Below, piece by piece: positions 28,384 to 37,772 of a stretch of 64,000 bases of DNA (position 1 is its first letter; each line of letters starts with the position of its first letter). The notes under the pieces were generated by a model. The model did no database searches, was not told where the DNA came from, and worked only from the letters and a program-made list of their open reading frames with translations. The DNA is taken from NCBI GenBank assembly GCA_027449965.1, contig DAIDKP010000007.1, positions 124,001 through 188,000 of the forward strand, written 5' to 3'. The translations under genes and the position numbers were made by a program. The stretch comes from Acidobacteriaceae bacterium (GTDB lineage Bacteria > Acidobacteriota > Terriglobia > Terriglobales > Acidobacteriaceae).

Positions 28384-28485
28384 CAAATTGCTGTGAATCT
28401 TGGTTCCTGCTATTTCTCGAGCAATGTCGTTTTTCTTGCTTTCAGCTTTGCGTCATTCCTTCACGCGGTTTTCGGAGTTCAGCCC

Positions 28486-28573
28486 ATGCGTCGCTTCACT
28501 CTGCTCCTTCTGCTCGTTGCCAGCCTTACGTCGGCGCATCTCTACGCTGCCTCGCACCGCATCACTGTCAGCG
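28486..28573 (+). repeat. Direct repeat covering the signal-peptide codons, copy 2
   Basis: Partner of 27130-27217. Confidence 0.7.
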
Positions 28574-31530
28574 AACTCGCCGCGCTGCTCTCGGACGCGC
28601 GTTCCGAACACGTCACCGATGCACAGCTCAGTCAGCGGCTCAACAGCATTCACCTCTCTGAAGCGCTCGACGCCGAAACCTGGCAGCGCCTTGTCGCCGA
28701 GTCCATCGGTCAGCAGACGACGGAAGCTCTGCGCGCCCTGTATGCCGACTCGGCCTTTTTGCCGCCGCCGCCGTCTCAGGTTCCAGCCGAACCGCCGCCT
28801 TCGTTCTCGCAGCAGCGCGCCATCATGTCCAGCGCCATTGATTATGTGGTCCGCACCATTCCCTCGTTGCCCAACCTCATCGCCGTCCGCGACACCACGC
28901 ACTACACCGATACCGGCGTCGGCTTCGAGTCCGGCGTCGCCCAGATGCGCGGCGGCCTGCTTTTGCTTGGTGAGGATCAGACGCCGGTCACCATCCGTGA
29001 CGGTGTAGAAACCGACACTCCCACGGCAAAATCCGCTCATGCGGAGCGCAAAAACGTTGCCGGAGAAAACTTTCGTGAGGCCCGCGATCTTGTCTCCTGG
29101 GGCGAGTTTGGTCCGGTGCTCACCACGGTGCTCACCGACGCTGCGCATGGGCAGATCGCCTGGTCCCACTGGCTGATCGACAACGGCGTGAAGCTTGCCG
29201 TCTTTCATTTCTCCGTGCCGCGCAGCACCTCGCACTACTCCGTTCACTATTGCTGCGACGTTGCCTATCGTCCCGCTCTCGACGGCCAGCATCAGACCAT
29301 GGTCCCCGTGCCCAGCGTCTTGCTGGCCGGTTACCACGGCGAACTTGCCATCGATCCGGAGACGGGCATCATTCGCCGCATCCAGCTCACCGTCGATCCC
29401 AAACCCGGTGAAAGCCTGCTGCGCGGCGCCATGATGATCGAATGGGGGCCTGTAACCATTGGCTCCAGTCACACCACATGCCCGCTCCACAGCGTCACGC
29501 TCACCACCACACCCGACAAGTGGGAGCAGCGCGGCATCATCCAGACCATCGATCGCACGCGCATCAACGAGACCGAGTTCGCCGATTATCATCGCTTCGG
29601 TTCGCAGTCCCGCATCGTCACCGACGTCGCCACAAACGACAATCATCCCGCGCCGCAGTCCGTGGCCTCAGGTCCAGTGATGCTGTCGACCGCTGTCCCT
29701 GCGCCTGCTCCTTCACCCACTCCGGTTGCGGCCTCGGTCGAATCTCCATCCACCAAGCCAGCGCCAACCCAGTCCGCGCCAGCTAATACCGTGTCCGCCC
29801 AGGCAACGCCCGACAATGCGGAGATCGCCGTCCGCGCGCTCGATCAGATGCCTGCTTCCGGCGACGCGAGCGCTTTCACACTCCACTCCACCACCGAGCG
29901 CGTCAGCGTCAATCTGCTCGTGCTCGACCGCAAAGGTCAGCCCATCACCGACCTTCGCCGCGATGAGATTCAGCTTTTCGACAACGGCCATCGCGTTCCG
30001 CTTTCGACCTTTCAGCAAACCGCTGCCACGTCTGCATCCACGCCGCCCGTCGACACTGTCCGCGAACAGTACACCAATGTCGCCACCGCGGACTTGCCCG
30101 CCAACACGCTCATCCTGCTGCTCGATGACAGCCATCTGCCATTTATCGCCATGAATCAGGCGCGTCAGCAGGTCTTGCAATTTCTGCAAACCGCGCGTCC
30201 CGGCACACGATTCGCGCTCTATGCCATCGACGAGCATGGCTTTCGCGTGATTCAGGATGTGACGACGGATCCGGCTCTGCTGCGTAAAAAACTTGCCGCC
30301 TGGACGCCTTCGGCTGCCGCCACAGCGCAGGCGCAGGCGCTTGACCGTCGCGATCTTCAACAATTCGACACCGTTCATCATGCCGTCGACCTCAACAACG
30401 TCAATGGAAATTACACCGATGTTCCCGACTACATTGAAACCACCGATCCGGAGCTGCGACTGCTGGGCGACAATCCGCAGCGCCAGTTGCTGGAAGGAAT
30501 CCAGGCCCTGGCACGTCACTTCGCCGCCGTCTCCGGGCAAAAGAGTCTGGCGCTGATCTCTGGAGACAGTGCGCTGGGCGACTGGGAAGATCGCGCCGTG
30601 GGCATGGAAAAAGGCAGCCGCACTCTGGAACCCGCACTACTCCATGCGCGCGAAGCGCTCAACCAGGCTCACATCGCGCTTTATGTCATCGATGCCTCGC
30701 AAAATGCCGGCGGCAGCATCGATTCCAGCATCGAGTTCCGCAACGTGGAACTGATTCAGGGTTCCACAGACAACAACGGACCAGCAGGAGCCAGCGCTGG
30801 CCGCAACCTGACACCGGGGCGACTCACCGGACAGATGCAGGCCAACGCCCACGGCATCGACGCTCCGGTGCGAGCCCTGGCCGAGGCCACAGGAGGTCTG
30901 GCCGTGCGCCGTGGCACGGATCTGAGCAAGACTCTGAGTCAGATTGAAACCGACGAAGCCGCGACTGCCGAACTGTCGTTTGAGCCACCTTCGCCGCCCG
31001 ACAACACACTGCACACGATCACCATCAGGATTCCGGATCGCAAGGGAGTGAAGCTGCGCTATCGCGCCAGCTATCAGGACGCAGCCCAGCCTGCGCTCAG
31101 CCCTCGCCAGCAGTTGCAACAGGCTGTCTGGAGTCCGGAAGATGCTACGGGCATCGGCCTGACTGCGACGCCGTCCGTTGACCCCGATGGCGTCACGCTT
31201 CGTCTGCGCATTGCGCTGCACGGCCTTGATCTGCGTCCGCCGACGAACCTTGCTTCCGGTGGAGCGGCGAGTCGATGGACCGATCAGCTATACATCTTTG
31301 TTGCCGCTCGCAGTGACGGCACGCGGCAGGCGCAGATCAGCGGAGACACGCTGGCGCTGAACCTGCTGCCAGCCACGTATCAAAGTGGAATGCCCGCAGG
31401 AATTCCCTACAAGCGCACGCTGAAGCTGCCCTCCAAGCTGGCGACAGTGCGTGTGATTGTCATCGATCGCAACAGCGGACGCATGGGTTCGGTGACGTTG
31501 CCCGCTTCGGCTTTCAACACAAAGAGCTGA
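28486..31530 (+). CDS. Secreted protein with acidobacterial VWFA-related domain
   Basis: A 1014-residue protein: signal peptide MRRFTLLLLLVASLTSAHLYA, an N-terminal domain shared with the previous gene (to about residue 380), a Pro/Ala/Ser-rich linker (about 395-450), and a VWFA-related domain (from about 465: RVSVNLLVLDRKGQPITDL, DEIQLFDNGHRVPLSTFQQ, LILLLDDSHLP). The metal-site Asp cluster is DDSHL rather than the usual DxSxS, as in the acidobacterial subfamily. The final about 150 residues are beta-rich. Such proteins are exported and presumed to act in adhesion or protein binding; the exact partner is unknown. An ATG at 28486 gives the signal peptide. Confidence 0.8.
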   Translation: MRRFTLLLLLVASLTSAHLYAASHRITVSELAALLSDARSEHVTDAQLSQRLNSIHLSEALDAETWQRLVAESIGQQTTEALRALYADSAFLPPPPSQVPAEPPPSFSQQRAIMSSAIDYVVRTIPSLPNLIAVRDTTHYTDTGVGFESGVAQMRGGLLLLGEDQTPVTIRDGVETDTPTAKSAHAERKNVAGENFREARDLVSWGEFGPVLTTVLTDAAHGQIAWSHWLIDNGVKLAVFHFSVPRSTSHYSVHYCCDVAYRPALDGQHQTMVPVPSVLLAGYHGELAIDPETGIIRRIQLTVDPKPGESLLRGAMMIEWGPVTIGSSHTTCPLHSVTLTTTPDKWEQRGIIQTIDRTRINETEFADYHRFGSQSRIVTDVATNDNHPAPQSVASGPVMLSTAVPAPAPSPTPVAASVESPSTKPAPTQSAPANTVSAQATPDNAEIAVRALDQMPASGDASAFTLHSTTERVSVNLLVLDRKGQPITDLRRDEIQLFDNGHRVPLSTFQQTAATSASTPPVDTVREQYTNVATADLPANTLILLLDDSHLPFIAMNQARQQVLQFLQTARPGTRFALYAIDEHGFRVIQDVTTDPALLRKKLAAWTPSAAATAQAQALDRRDLQQFDTVHHAVDLNNVNGNYTDVPDYIETTDPELRLLGDNPQRQLLEGIQALARHFAAVSGQKSLALISGDSALGDWEDRAVGMEKGSRTLEPALLHAREALNQAHIALYVIDASQNAGGSIDSSIEFRNVELIQGSTDNNGPAGASAGRNLTPGRLTGQMQANAHGIDAPVRALAEATGGLAVRRGTDLSKTLSQIETDEAATAELSFEPPSPPDNTLHTITIRIPDRKGVKLRYRASYQDAAQPALSPRQQLQQAVWSPEDATGIGLTATPSVDPDGVTLRLRIALHGLDLRPPTNLASGGAASRWTDQLYIFVAARSDGTRQAQISGDTLALNLLPATYQSGMPAGIPYKRTLKLPSKLATVRVIVIDRNSGRMGSVTLPASAFNTKS

Positions 31531-31569
31531 GTTTGCCGCAGTTGCGTCAAGGCCGACAAAGACGGTGTA

Positions 31570-31881
31570 TCAGCCGCCCAGCTCGTCAAGCATGGACTGC
31601 ATCTCGCTTTTGGCGTGGGAGTTGCCAGTGCGCGCGGCGCAGGCGATGCCATCCCTGAGCCGGGTGATGGCCTCCGGGGTGCGGCCTGCCTTGGCCAGCG
31701 TCTGTGCAGACATGAAGTAGCCAGCGGTATAGTCCGGATTCTGTTCGAGAAGTGTTGCAAATTCGGCCAGTGCGCCCTCGGTTTCGCCGCGTCCGGCCAG
31801 TTCCATGGCCAGTCCATAGCGCGCAAAACTGTTCTTCGGATCCATGGTCAGGATCTCTTTCAACCCGGTCATCTTGTCCAT
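31570..31881 (-). CDS. Small TPR-repeat protein
   Basis: A 103-residue protein made of about two and a half tetratricopeptide repeats (NSFARYGLAMELAGRGETEGA, then DYTAGYFMSAQTLAKAGRTPEA, then a shorter helix pair). TPRs mediate protein-protein contacts. It is single and on the opposite strand to both neighbours, with 39 bases to the VWFA gene end. No signal peptide is seen, so it should be cytoplasmic. The start at 31881 is uncertain: ATGs lie at codons 4 and 13 as well. Confidence 0.7.
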   Translation of the reverse strand: MDKMTGLKEILTMDPKNSFARYGLAMELAGRGETEGALAEFATLLEQNPDYTAGYFMSAQTLAKAGRTPEAITRLRDGIACAARTGNSHAKSEMQSMLDELGG

Positions 31882-32131
31882 GCACCCATTTTTTCATGAC
31901 CGACCGGGTTCAGTCAGCACGGATTCCTCCAGACGCTTCGTTGCCGGTATTTGCGCATTCCGGCTCGATTGCGCACACTGGATTGTGGGACGACGGTGCG
32001 TCGATCAGGACACGACGAGCATCCAGTATCCGTGGAGTTCTCTGCGGTGTCGCGTCAAAGTCCGCGACAGAAACAGGAATCCGGTGGAAACGAAGATCCG
32101 GCAAAAAAAGAAATCAGGAGAACGATTCAAG

Positions 32132-32698
32132 ATGACAGAACTTGCCCAATCGAGCCGCGAAGAGCGAACCGCCAGCGAAGCCAGAACCGTCAGCGAGTCA
32201 CAGTCCGAGATGACCGAACTGGTGCTGCCCAACGATACCAATACGCTGGGCAATCTGCTGGGCGGTCGACTGATGCACCTGATCGATCTGGTGGGCGCGA
32301 TGGCCGCACTGCGCCACACGCGCTCGCCTGTGGTCACCGCTTCCATGGATCACATTGATTTCATCCAGCCGGTGCATGTGGGCGACCTGCTGATTCTCAA
32401 GTCCAGCGTGAACCGCGCCTTCAGCCATTCGCTGGAGGTGGGCGTGAAGGTGTGGGCCGAGGATGCGCTGGCGGGCAAGTATCGTCACGTGGCCAGTGCT
32501 TATCTGGTCTTTGTCGCGGTCGATCGCGGTGAGCATCCGGTGCGGGTTCCGGCCATTCGTCCGGAGACGCCCGACGAGCTGCGTCGCTTTGAAGGCGCGC
32601 AGCGTCGGCGGGAGATTCGAGCTGCGGAATCGGAGCGGCGCAAGCGGGCACGGCTGGCTCCGGAGGGTGTTGGGAGCGTCCGTCCGGGCAAATCCTGA
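32132..32698 (+). CDS. Acyl-CoA thioesterase (hot-dog fold)
   Basis: A 188-residue hot-dog protein of the YciA/BACH type. The core reads TNTLGNLLGGRLMHLIDLVGA, with the Asn and Asp expected in the active site, followed by TASMDHIDFIQPVHVGDLL and ASAYLVFVAVDR. It hydrolyses acyl-CoA thioesters in the cytosol. Highly charged N- and C-terminal tails surround the domain. AGGAG lies 10 bases before the ATG at 32132. The 250 bases upstream hold no convincing gene. Confidence 0.88.
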   Translation: MTELAQSSREERTASEARTVSESQSEMTELVLPNDTNTLGNLLGGRLMHLIDLVGAMAALRHTRSPVVTASMDHIDFIQPVHVGDLLILKSSVNRAFSHSLEVGVKVWAEDALAGKYRHVASAYLVFVAVDRGEHPVRVPAIRPETPDELRRFEGAQRRREIRAAESERRKRARLAPEGVGSVRPGKS

Positions 32699-32790
32699 CG
32701 GGTGATCGGGCGGCGGCGGGTGGGCGCACACACAAAGCCCTCTGCAAAGCTTTGACTTCGGTAAGATAAGAGTGGAAGGAACAGAAAACG

Positions 32791-33624
32791 ATGGCTCATG
32801 GACATGGAATTCCGCAGGCGCCGATGCCGCTGCCTGGCGTCAGCAAGATTATCGCGGTTGGCTCGGGCAAAGGCGGAGTGGGCAAAACCACGGTGGCCGT
32901 CAATCTGGCGATTGCGCTGGCTCGGCTGGGCAACAAGGTTGGCCTGATCGACGCGGATATCTACGGGCCGAACATTCCCCTGATGATGGGCAGCAGCCAG
33001 CAGCCGAAGGTGGACGAAAACAATCAGATCCAGCCCAACGTGACGCACGGCGTCAAGACGATCTCGATCGGTTACATCTCGCCCGGCGATAAGCCGCTGG
33101 TGATGCGCGGACCGATGCTGCATCAGATCATCCGTCAGTTTCTGCAGCAGGTGGAGTGGGGCGAACTGGACTATCTGGTCGTCGATCTGCCGCCTGGAAC
33201 CGGCGATGTGGTCATCTCGCTGGTGCAGACGGTGCCGCTGACCGGAGCGGTTGTCGTTTCCACGCCAAGCGACGTTGCGTTGCAGGATGCTCGCAAGGCG
33301 CTGGAGATGTTTGCGCAGGTCAATGTGGAGGTGCTGGGCATTGTGGAGAATATGAGCCACTTTACCTGTCCGCATTGCAGCCAGATGATCGACATCTTTT
33401 CCAAGGGCGGAGCAGAGCGGACGGCGGCGCAGTTCGGTCTGGCGTTTCTGGGTTCGGTTGAGTTGGTGCCTGCGATTCGCCAGGGCGGCGATCGCGGATT
33501 GCCGGTGGCGCTGGCCGGGCCGGAGGACGCCGATGCGGCGCAGTTTTATGCCATTGCGCGTCAGGTGGCGGAGCGAGCTGAAGAAGTGGCAGCAGGCAGC
33601 AAAGAGGTCATCGAGATTCGCTGA
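32791..33624 (+). CDS. Mrp/ApbC-type Fe-S cluster carrier ATPase without MIP18 domain
   Basis: A 277-residue P-loop ATPase with deviant Walker A GSGKGGVGKTTVAVNLA, Walker B VVDLPPGTGDV and the cluster-binding CPHC motif (FTCPHCSQMIDIF). Mrp/ApbC proteins carry and deliver Fe-S clusters. Many bacterial homologues have an N-terminal MIP18 (DUF59) domain; here the protein begins only about 15 residues before the ATPase. A stand-alone MIP18 protein is encoded at about 43.4 kb. It is followed by hrcA after 11 bases, so the two may be co-transcribed. Confidence 0.92.
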   Translation: MAHGHGIPQAPMPLPGVSKIIAVGSGKGGVGKTTVAVNLAIALARLGNKVGLIDADIYGPNIPLMMGSSQQPKVDENNQIQPNVTHGVKTISIGYISPGDKPLVMRGPMLHQIIRQFLQQVEWGELDYLVVDLPPGTGDVVISLVQTVPLTGAVVVSTPSDVALQDARKALEMFAQVNVEVLGIVENMSHFTCPHCSQMIDIFSKGGAERTAAQFGLAFLGSVELVPAIRQGGDRGLPVALAGPEDADAAQFYAIARQVAERAEEVAAGSKEVIEIR

Positions 33625-33635
33625 AGGAGGTCGCA

Positions 33636-34769
33636 ATGCAGGAGTATCGCATCAGCCCGCGCGAGCGACTGGTGCTGATGGCGATTCTGGAGATGTATAT
33701 CGCCACGGGCGAGCCGGTTTCGTCGCAGTCGGTTGCGCGGCACTTTGAGCATCGCGAGGGTCTGAGTTCAGCCACCATCCGCAATGTGATGGCCGCTCTG
33801 GGCGATGCCGGATTGCTGGACCAGCCTCACACTTCGGCTGGTCGCATTCCGACGGCGCGGGGTTTTCGCTACTACGTTGAGCAGTTGCAGGGCAGCGCCC
33901 TGGCCGCAACCGATGGCGGGCTGCTCGATGAGCAGCAGCGAGGGTGGATTCAGGAGAGCTACAGCGGCGTCAGCTCGCCGATGCAGTTTCTGGAGCGGAC
34001 CTCACAGGTGCTGGCCCAGGTTTCAAACAGTGTCGGTGTGGCGCTGGCGCGTCCGGAAGCGGAGCCAATGCTGGAGCATATTCACTTTTCGCGTTTGACC
34101 ACCGGACGCGTGCTGGCCGTGCTGGTGACGCGCGATGGCGCGGTGCAGGATCGCCTGCTGCGCACGCAGCGCGAGTGGTCTGCGGGGGAACTGGATACGG
34201 CTGGGCAATATCTGAATGAGAATTTTCGCGGATGGCATCTGGATCGGATTCGCGAGGAACTGGACTGCCGTCTGGAACTGGAGCGCAGGGAGTATAGCCG
34301 CGGCCTGGCTGCGCTGAATGAGTTGTATGCTCAGGGGGCGCTGCGTGTGGAGCCTTCACACTCCACGGTCTATGTGGATGGCATGGCCAATCTGCTGACT
34401 GGCGGAATGGATCGCGAGCAACTGAGACAGATGCTGGTGACGCTCGAGACCCGGCAGCGTGTCATTGAACTGTTGCAGGCTTTTGTCCATGCGCAACAGC
34501 GCGAGGTGCGCGTGATTGTGGGCCTGGACGATGCGATGCCCGGGATGCAGGACATGGTGCTGATCGGCGCGCCGGTGAGCCTGGGTAGCCGCGCATCAGG
34601 GACGGTCGCCGTGATTGCCTCGACTCGCATTCAGTACGAGGAGATGATGCGGACGGTGGGCTTCATTGCGCAGCTTTCCGAACGTGTGCTGACCGAGCGT
34701 GTTCTGGCTGAGCGTCTTGGGACCGGGCGCGGAGCCGACGGCGGTGGACAGCCGGGCACAGAACGGTGA
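33636..34769 (+). CDS. hrcA: Heat-inducible transcription repressor HrcA
   Basis: A 377-residue repressor that normally binds CIRCE operators and is folded by GroEL. N-terminal winged helix: RERLVLMAILEMYIATGEPVSS, then LSSATIRNVMAALGDAGLLDQPHTSAGRIPTARGFRYYV, the strongest family signature. The C-terminal domain has GMANLL and GSRASGTVAVIASTRIQYEEMM. A perfect AAGGAGGT precedes the ATG. grpE and dnaJ follow. No CIRCE element (TTAGCACTC-N9-GAGTGCTAA) was seen upstream of hrcA, grpE or dnaJ. Confidence 0.95.
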   Translation: MQEYRISPRERLVLMAILEMYIATGEPVSSQSVARHFEHREGLSSATIRNVMAALGDAGLLDQPHTSAGRIPTARGFRYYVEQLQGSALAATDGGLLDEQQRGWIQESYSGVSSPMQFLERTSQVLAQVSNSVGVALARPEAEPMLEHIHFSRLTTGRVLAVLVTRDGAVQDRLLRTQREWSAGELDTAGQYLNENFRGWHLDRIREELDCRLELERREYSRGLAALNELYAQGALRVEPSHSTVYVDGMANLLTGGMDREQLRQMLVTLETRQRVIELLQAFVHAQQREVRVIVGLDDAMPGMQDMVLIGAPVSLGSRASGTVAVIASTRIQYEEMMRTVGFIAQLSERVLTERVLAERLGTGRGADGGGQPGTER

Positions 34770-34808
34770 TCACAAGCAGGCTCCTGGCAGGGTTTGAGAG
34801 AATGAAAG

Positions 34809-34837
34809 CAAGGGGGCACAGTCGATGTGCCCGCTTG
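34809..34837 (+). other. Hairpin in the grpE leader
   Basis: CAAGGGGGCAC (34809-34819) and GTGCCCGCTTG (34827-34837) pair with one mismatch around AGTCGAT, 21 bases before grpE. No T-run follows, so it is not a normal terminator; it could be a binding site or a structure affecting grpE translation. Confidence 0.4.
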
Positions 34838-34858
34838 GGTTTGTGTGGAGTGGAAGGT

Positions 34859-35425
34859 ATGGAGAGCATGACAGAACAGGACATTCGAGACGAAGCAAGC
34901 CCGGAGCTTGAGCCAAACTCCGTTGAGGCGTCGGCATCGGGCGATGCGATTGCCGCAGGGCTGGCCGAGCAACTGGAACAGGCGCTGCAGGAGCGGGACC
35001 AGTGGATGGATCGGCTGGCGCGCCTGCAGGCCGAGTTTGACAATGCGCGCAAGCGGCAGGAGCGCGAAAAGACAGAGTTTCGCGACTACGCGACGGGCAT
35101 GGTGGTGGAACAGTTTCTGCCCGTGCTGGACAACTTCACGCTGGCGCTTGGGGCGAATGCTTCGGCGGAGCAGTTGCGCACCGGCGTGGAACTGATCGTC
35201 AAGCAGATGGAAGAGGTGCTGCGCAATCTTCAGGTGCAGCCTGTGCCGACAGTGGGCGAGCCGTTTGATCCGCGTGTGCATGAGGCGCTGGGTTCGGTGG
35301 AGCGAGCCGATATGCCGGACCAGACGGTGGCCGAAGAGATTCGCCGTGGCTACCGGATTCGCGAGCGGTTGCTGCGTCCGGCGCTGGTGCGCGTGGCCAG
35401 CAATCCGGCGCAGACGGAAGCCTGA
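34859..35425 (+). CDS. grpE: Nucleotide exchange factor GrpE
   Basis: The exchange factor for DnaK. The 188-residue protein has an acidic N-terminus, a long coiled coil ([20 protein letters not shown], then [14 protein letters not shown]) and the C-terminal wing with [13 protein letters not shown] and [15 protein letters not shown]. The ATG at 34859 has GGAGTGGAAGG upstream; MTEQD at 34868 is possible. Between hrcA and dnaJ, a standard chaperone operon order, but dnaK itself is not here. Confidence 0.95.
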   Translation: MESMTEQDIRDEASPELEPNSVEASASGDAIAAGLAEQLEQALQERDQWMDRLARLQAEFDNARKRQEREKTEFRDYATGMVVEQFLPVLDNFTLALGANASAEQLRTGVELIVKQMEEVLRNLQVQPVPTVGEPFDPRVHEALGSVERADMPDQTVAEEIRRGYRIRERLLRPALVRVASNPAQTEA

Positions 35426-35484
35426 GACGCGCGGCGCTGGCAGCAGGAAAACAAAGCGACAAAAAATCAGAAGAGCGGATAAAC

Positions 35485-36603
35485 GTGACACCTGTGAGCA
35501 AAGCAGACTACTACGAGATCCTTGGGGTTTCCCGTGATGCCAGCGAGGCCGAGTTGAAGGCCGCGTATCGCAAGCTGGCGATGAAGCACCATCCGGACCG
35601 CAATCCGGGCGACAAACAGGCCGAGGAGCGATTCAAAGAGGCCAGCGAAGCCTATGGCGTGCTGAGCGATGCGGAGAAGCGCGCCGCCTATGACCGCTAC
35701 GGACATGCGTCTACCAGCGCAGGCTTTGGCGGCGGCAGCCCGTTTGGCGGGGCGGTGGATATTGGCGACATCTTCGGCGACATCTTTGGTGAGATGTTCA
35801 GCGGCGGGCAGCGGCGAGGTTCGCGGGTGCAACGCGGCGATGATCTGCGTGTGGACCTGACGATCGAGTTTGAAGACGCTGTCTTTGGCAAAGAGACGGA
35901 GGTGAAGGCGCGGCGCCGAGAGAACTGCGCAACATGCCGCGGCACGGGCACGGCCTCCGGACGTGGCCCGACGACCTGCGCGCAGTGCCAGGGACACGGC
36001 CAGATTCGCTATCAGCAGGGGTTCTTTTCGGTAGCGCGTACCTGCGGAAGCTGTGGCGGATCGGGTACGGTGGTTACGGATCCTTGCTCGACCTGTCGCG
36101 GAGAGACGCGAGTGGTGCGCGAGTTTCAGATGCAGGTGCGTGTGCCGGCCGGCGTGGAGGATGGAACGCGCATTCGCTATGCGGGTGAGGGGAACGCGGG
36201 CAGGTTTGGCGGGCCGCGCGGCGATCTGTACATTGTGTTGACGGTGAAGCCGCATGATTTCTTTGAACGCGATGGGAACGACCTGCATTGCGTGGTGCCC
36301 ATCTCGTTTCCGCAGGCTGCGCTCGGCGCGGAGATCGAGATTCCCGGGCTGGAAGGACCACTGACGGTGCGCATTCCCGAAGGCACGCAAAGCGGTCGCG
36401 AGATTCGGCTGCGCAATGAAGGCGTGCCGCATTTGAACGAACATGGACGTGGCGACATCGTGGTGCAGGTGATGGTGCAGACGCCAAAGAAGCTTTCTCG
36501 CGCGCAGCGTGAACTGGTCAGGCAACTGGGCGAGACGATGGATGTGGAAAACAAACCGACGTCACGCAATATGATCAGCCGCATGAAGGATCTTTTCAAT
36601 TGA
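35485..36603 (+). CDS. dnaJ: Chaperone DnaJ
   Basis: A 372-residue type I Hsp40: J domain ([20 protein letters not shown], with HPD in [10 protein letters not shown]), a Gly/Phe-rich linker, and a zinc-finger domain with four CxxCxGxG-type repeats ([32 protein letters not shown]), the last deviating at its final position. It stimulates the DnaK ATPase and delivers clients. The start is GTG at 35485, or GTG at 35494; no ATG is available before the J domain. Confidence 0.95.
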   Translation: MTPVSKADYYEILGVSRDASEAELKAAYRKLAMKHHPDRNPGDKQAEERFKEASEAYGVLSDAEKRAAYDRYGHASTSAGFGGGSPFGGAVDIGDIFGDIFGEMFSGGQRRGSRVQRGDDLRVDLTIEFEDAVFGKETEVKARRRENCATCRGTGTASGRGPTTCAQCQGHGQIRYQQGFFSVARTCGSCGGSGTVVTDPCSTCRGETRVVREFQMQVRVPAGVEDGTRIRYAGEGNAGRFGGPRGDLYIVLTVKPHDFFERDGNDLHCVVPISFPQAALGAEIEIPGLEGPLTVRIPEGTQSGREIRLRNEGVPHLNEHGRGDIVVQVMVQTPKKLSRAQRELVRQLGETMDVENKPTSRNMISRMKDLFN

Positions 36604-36634
36604 GCCATCGCGCGCCGCGCGGTAAGATGCAGGG

Positions 36635-37657
36635 ATGATCCTGGAACCGGATTCCCGCGGGTCAGCGCCGGTCAGCGCGCAGACGGAAAGCCCTGTGCCG
36701 CCGGCAGAGATGCCGGAGATGCCGTTTGAAACGCGGCTGCTGAACGCAGTTCTGTTTGGCCGCGGTGGACTGCGTGTCATCTGGCGCGTGGTGTTGTTTC
36801 TGTGCGGAATGATTCTTTTTGCGGCCCTGGCCGAGATCGGGCTGATGCTGATTCCCGGTTTCCGCGCGCTGCCACTGTCCAATGTTTCCGCGCCGCACGC
36901 GATGAGTGCCGAGCTGCTGATGCGTTCTGAATTTGTGAGTTTTGTGGGCATGATCGGCGGATTTGTCGCGGTCATGCTGGTCTGTCACCAGTCGCCCCGG
37001 GAGTACTTCTGGGCCGATCGCAGGTGGCCGCGCCGGATGGTCGGCGGTATGGCGGCAGGTTTTCTGGCGCTTTCCGCGCTGCTGGCGGCGATGCATGGGC
37101 TGCATCTGGCGAATATCTCCAGAGGCGGGAATGCGGCCGCTGGCGGAATGATCGAGCAGGGGATGCTTTGGGGTTGCGGATTCCTGATGGTCGCGCTGTT
37201 TGAAGAAGGAACCTTTCGCTGTTTTCTGCTGCGGAGTCTGGAAATGGGGTTGGGTGGACCGGGGAAAGGCCAGCGCTCATGGTGGCTGGCAACGGGGATC
37301 AGTTCGCTGATCTTTGGTGGCATTCACTGGACCAATCACGGTGAAAGCGCGGTGGGGGTCTGCTCGGCGGCGGCGATTGGATTTATCTTCTGCTGGGTGA
37401 TTCGCTGGACCGGCTCAGTGTGGTGGGCGGTGGGTTTTCATGCAGCGTGGGATTGGGCGCAGACGTTTTTCTATGGCACGCCGGACAGCGGCATTCTGCC
37501 GCAGACGCATTGGTTGACGACGACCACTGCCGGGTTGCCGTTCTGGACGGGCGGCGCAACCGGGCCTGAGGGCAGCGTACTGATTCTTCCGCTTCTGGTC
37601 CTGGTGCTGCTTGGAGCTTTTCTGATCTTTGCCCGTGGTCGCGCCGCAGCTTCCTGA
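36635..37657 (+). CDS. CPBP-family intramembrane metalloprotease
   Basis: A 340-residue polytopic membrane protein with about eight hydrophobic segments. The CPBP/Abi motifs are present in order: EEGTFRCFLL (EExxxR), FGGIHWTNH, and GFHAAWDW, which together form the Glu/His zinc site. Family members are related to CAAX prenyl proteases and to bacteriocin self-immunity proteins; the substrate here is unknown. The cytosolic N-terminus is Pro/Glu-rich. It starts 31 bases after dnaJ. Confidence 0.88.
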   Translation: MILEPDSRGSAPVSAQTESPVPPAEMPEMPFETRLLNAVLFGRGGLRVIWRVVLFLCGMILFAALAEIGLMLIPGFRALPLSNVSAPHAMSAELLMRSEFVSFVGMIGGFVAVMLVCHQSPREYFWADRRWPRRMVGGMAAGFLALSALLAAMHGLHLANISRGGNAAAGGMIEQGMLWGCGFLMVALFEEGTFRCFLLRSLEMGLGGPGKGQRSWWLATGISSLIFGGIHWTNHGESAVGVCSAAAIGFIFCWVIRWTGSVWWAVGFHAAWDWAQTFFYGTPDSGILPQTHWLTTTTAGLPFWTGGATGPEGSVLILPLLVLVLLGAFLIFARGRAAAS

Positions 37658-37772
37658 GTCCGGCCTGATTCCCGATCGTGGTAAGGTGGCAGAGATGCAT
37701 GTTTGAGCGCCGCTCCACGGATGACCTTGAAGCGTGGATGGCTCATCCAGACCCAACGACAGGGAGCCAGCC

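Noticed and set aside
28211..28396. Alternative-frame peptide at the 3' end of the first tandem secreted protein gene (reads like EVIREFHQGFLDRINPFQIRF)
   Set aside because: Plausible-looking but short, and the main frame still aligns with the paralogue until near its end; a frameshift cannot be shown.
31897..32135. Small ORF before the thioesterase gene
   Set aside because: Starts in the upstream leader with no ribosome site and Arg/Ser-rich translation; overlaps the thioesterase start.
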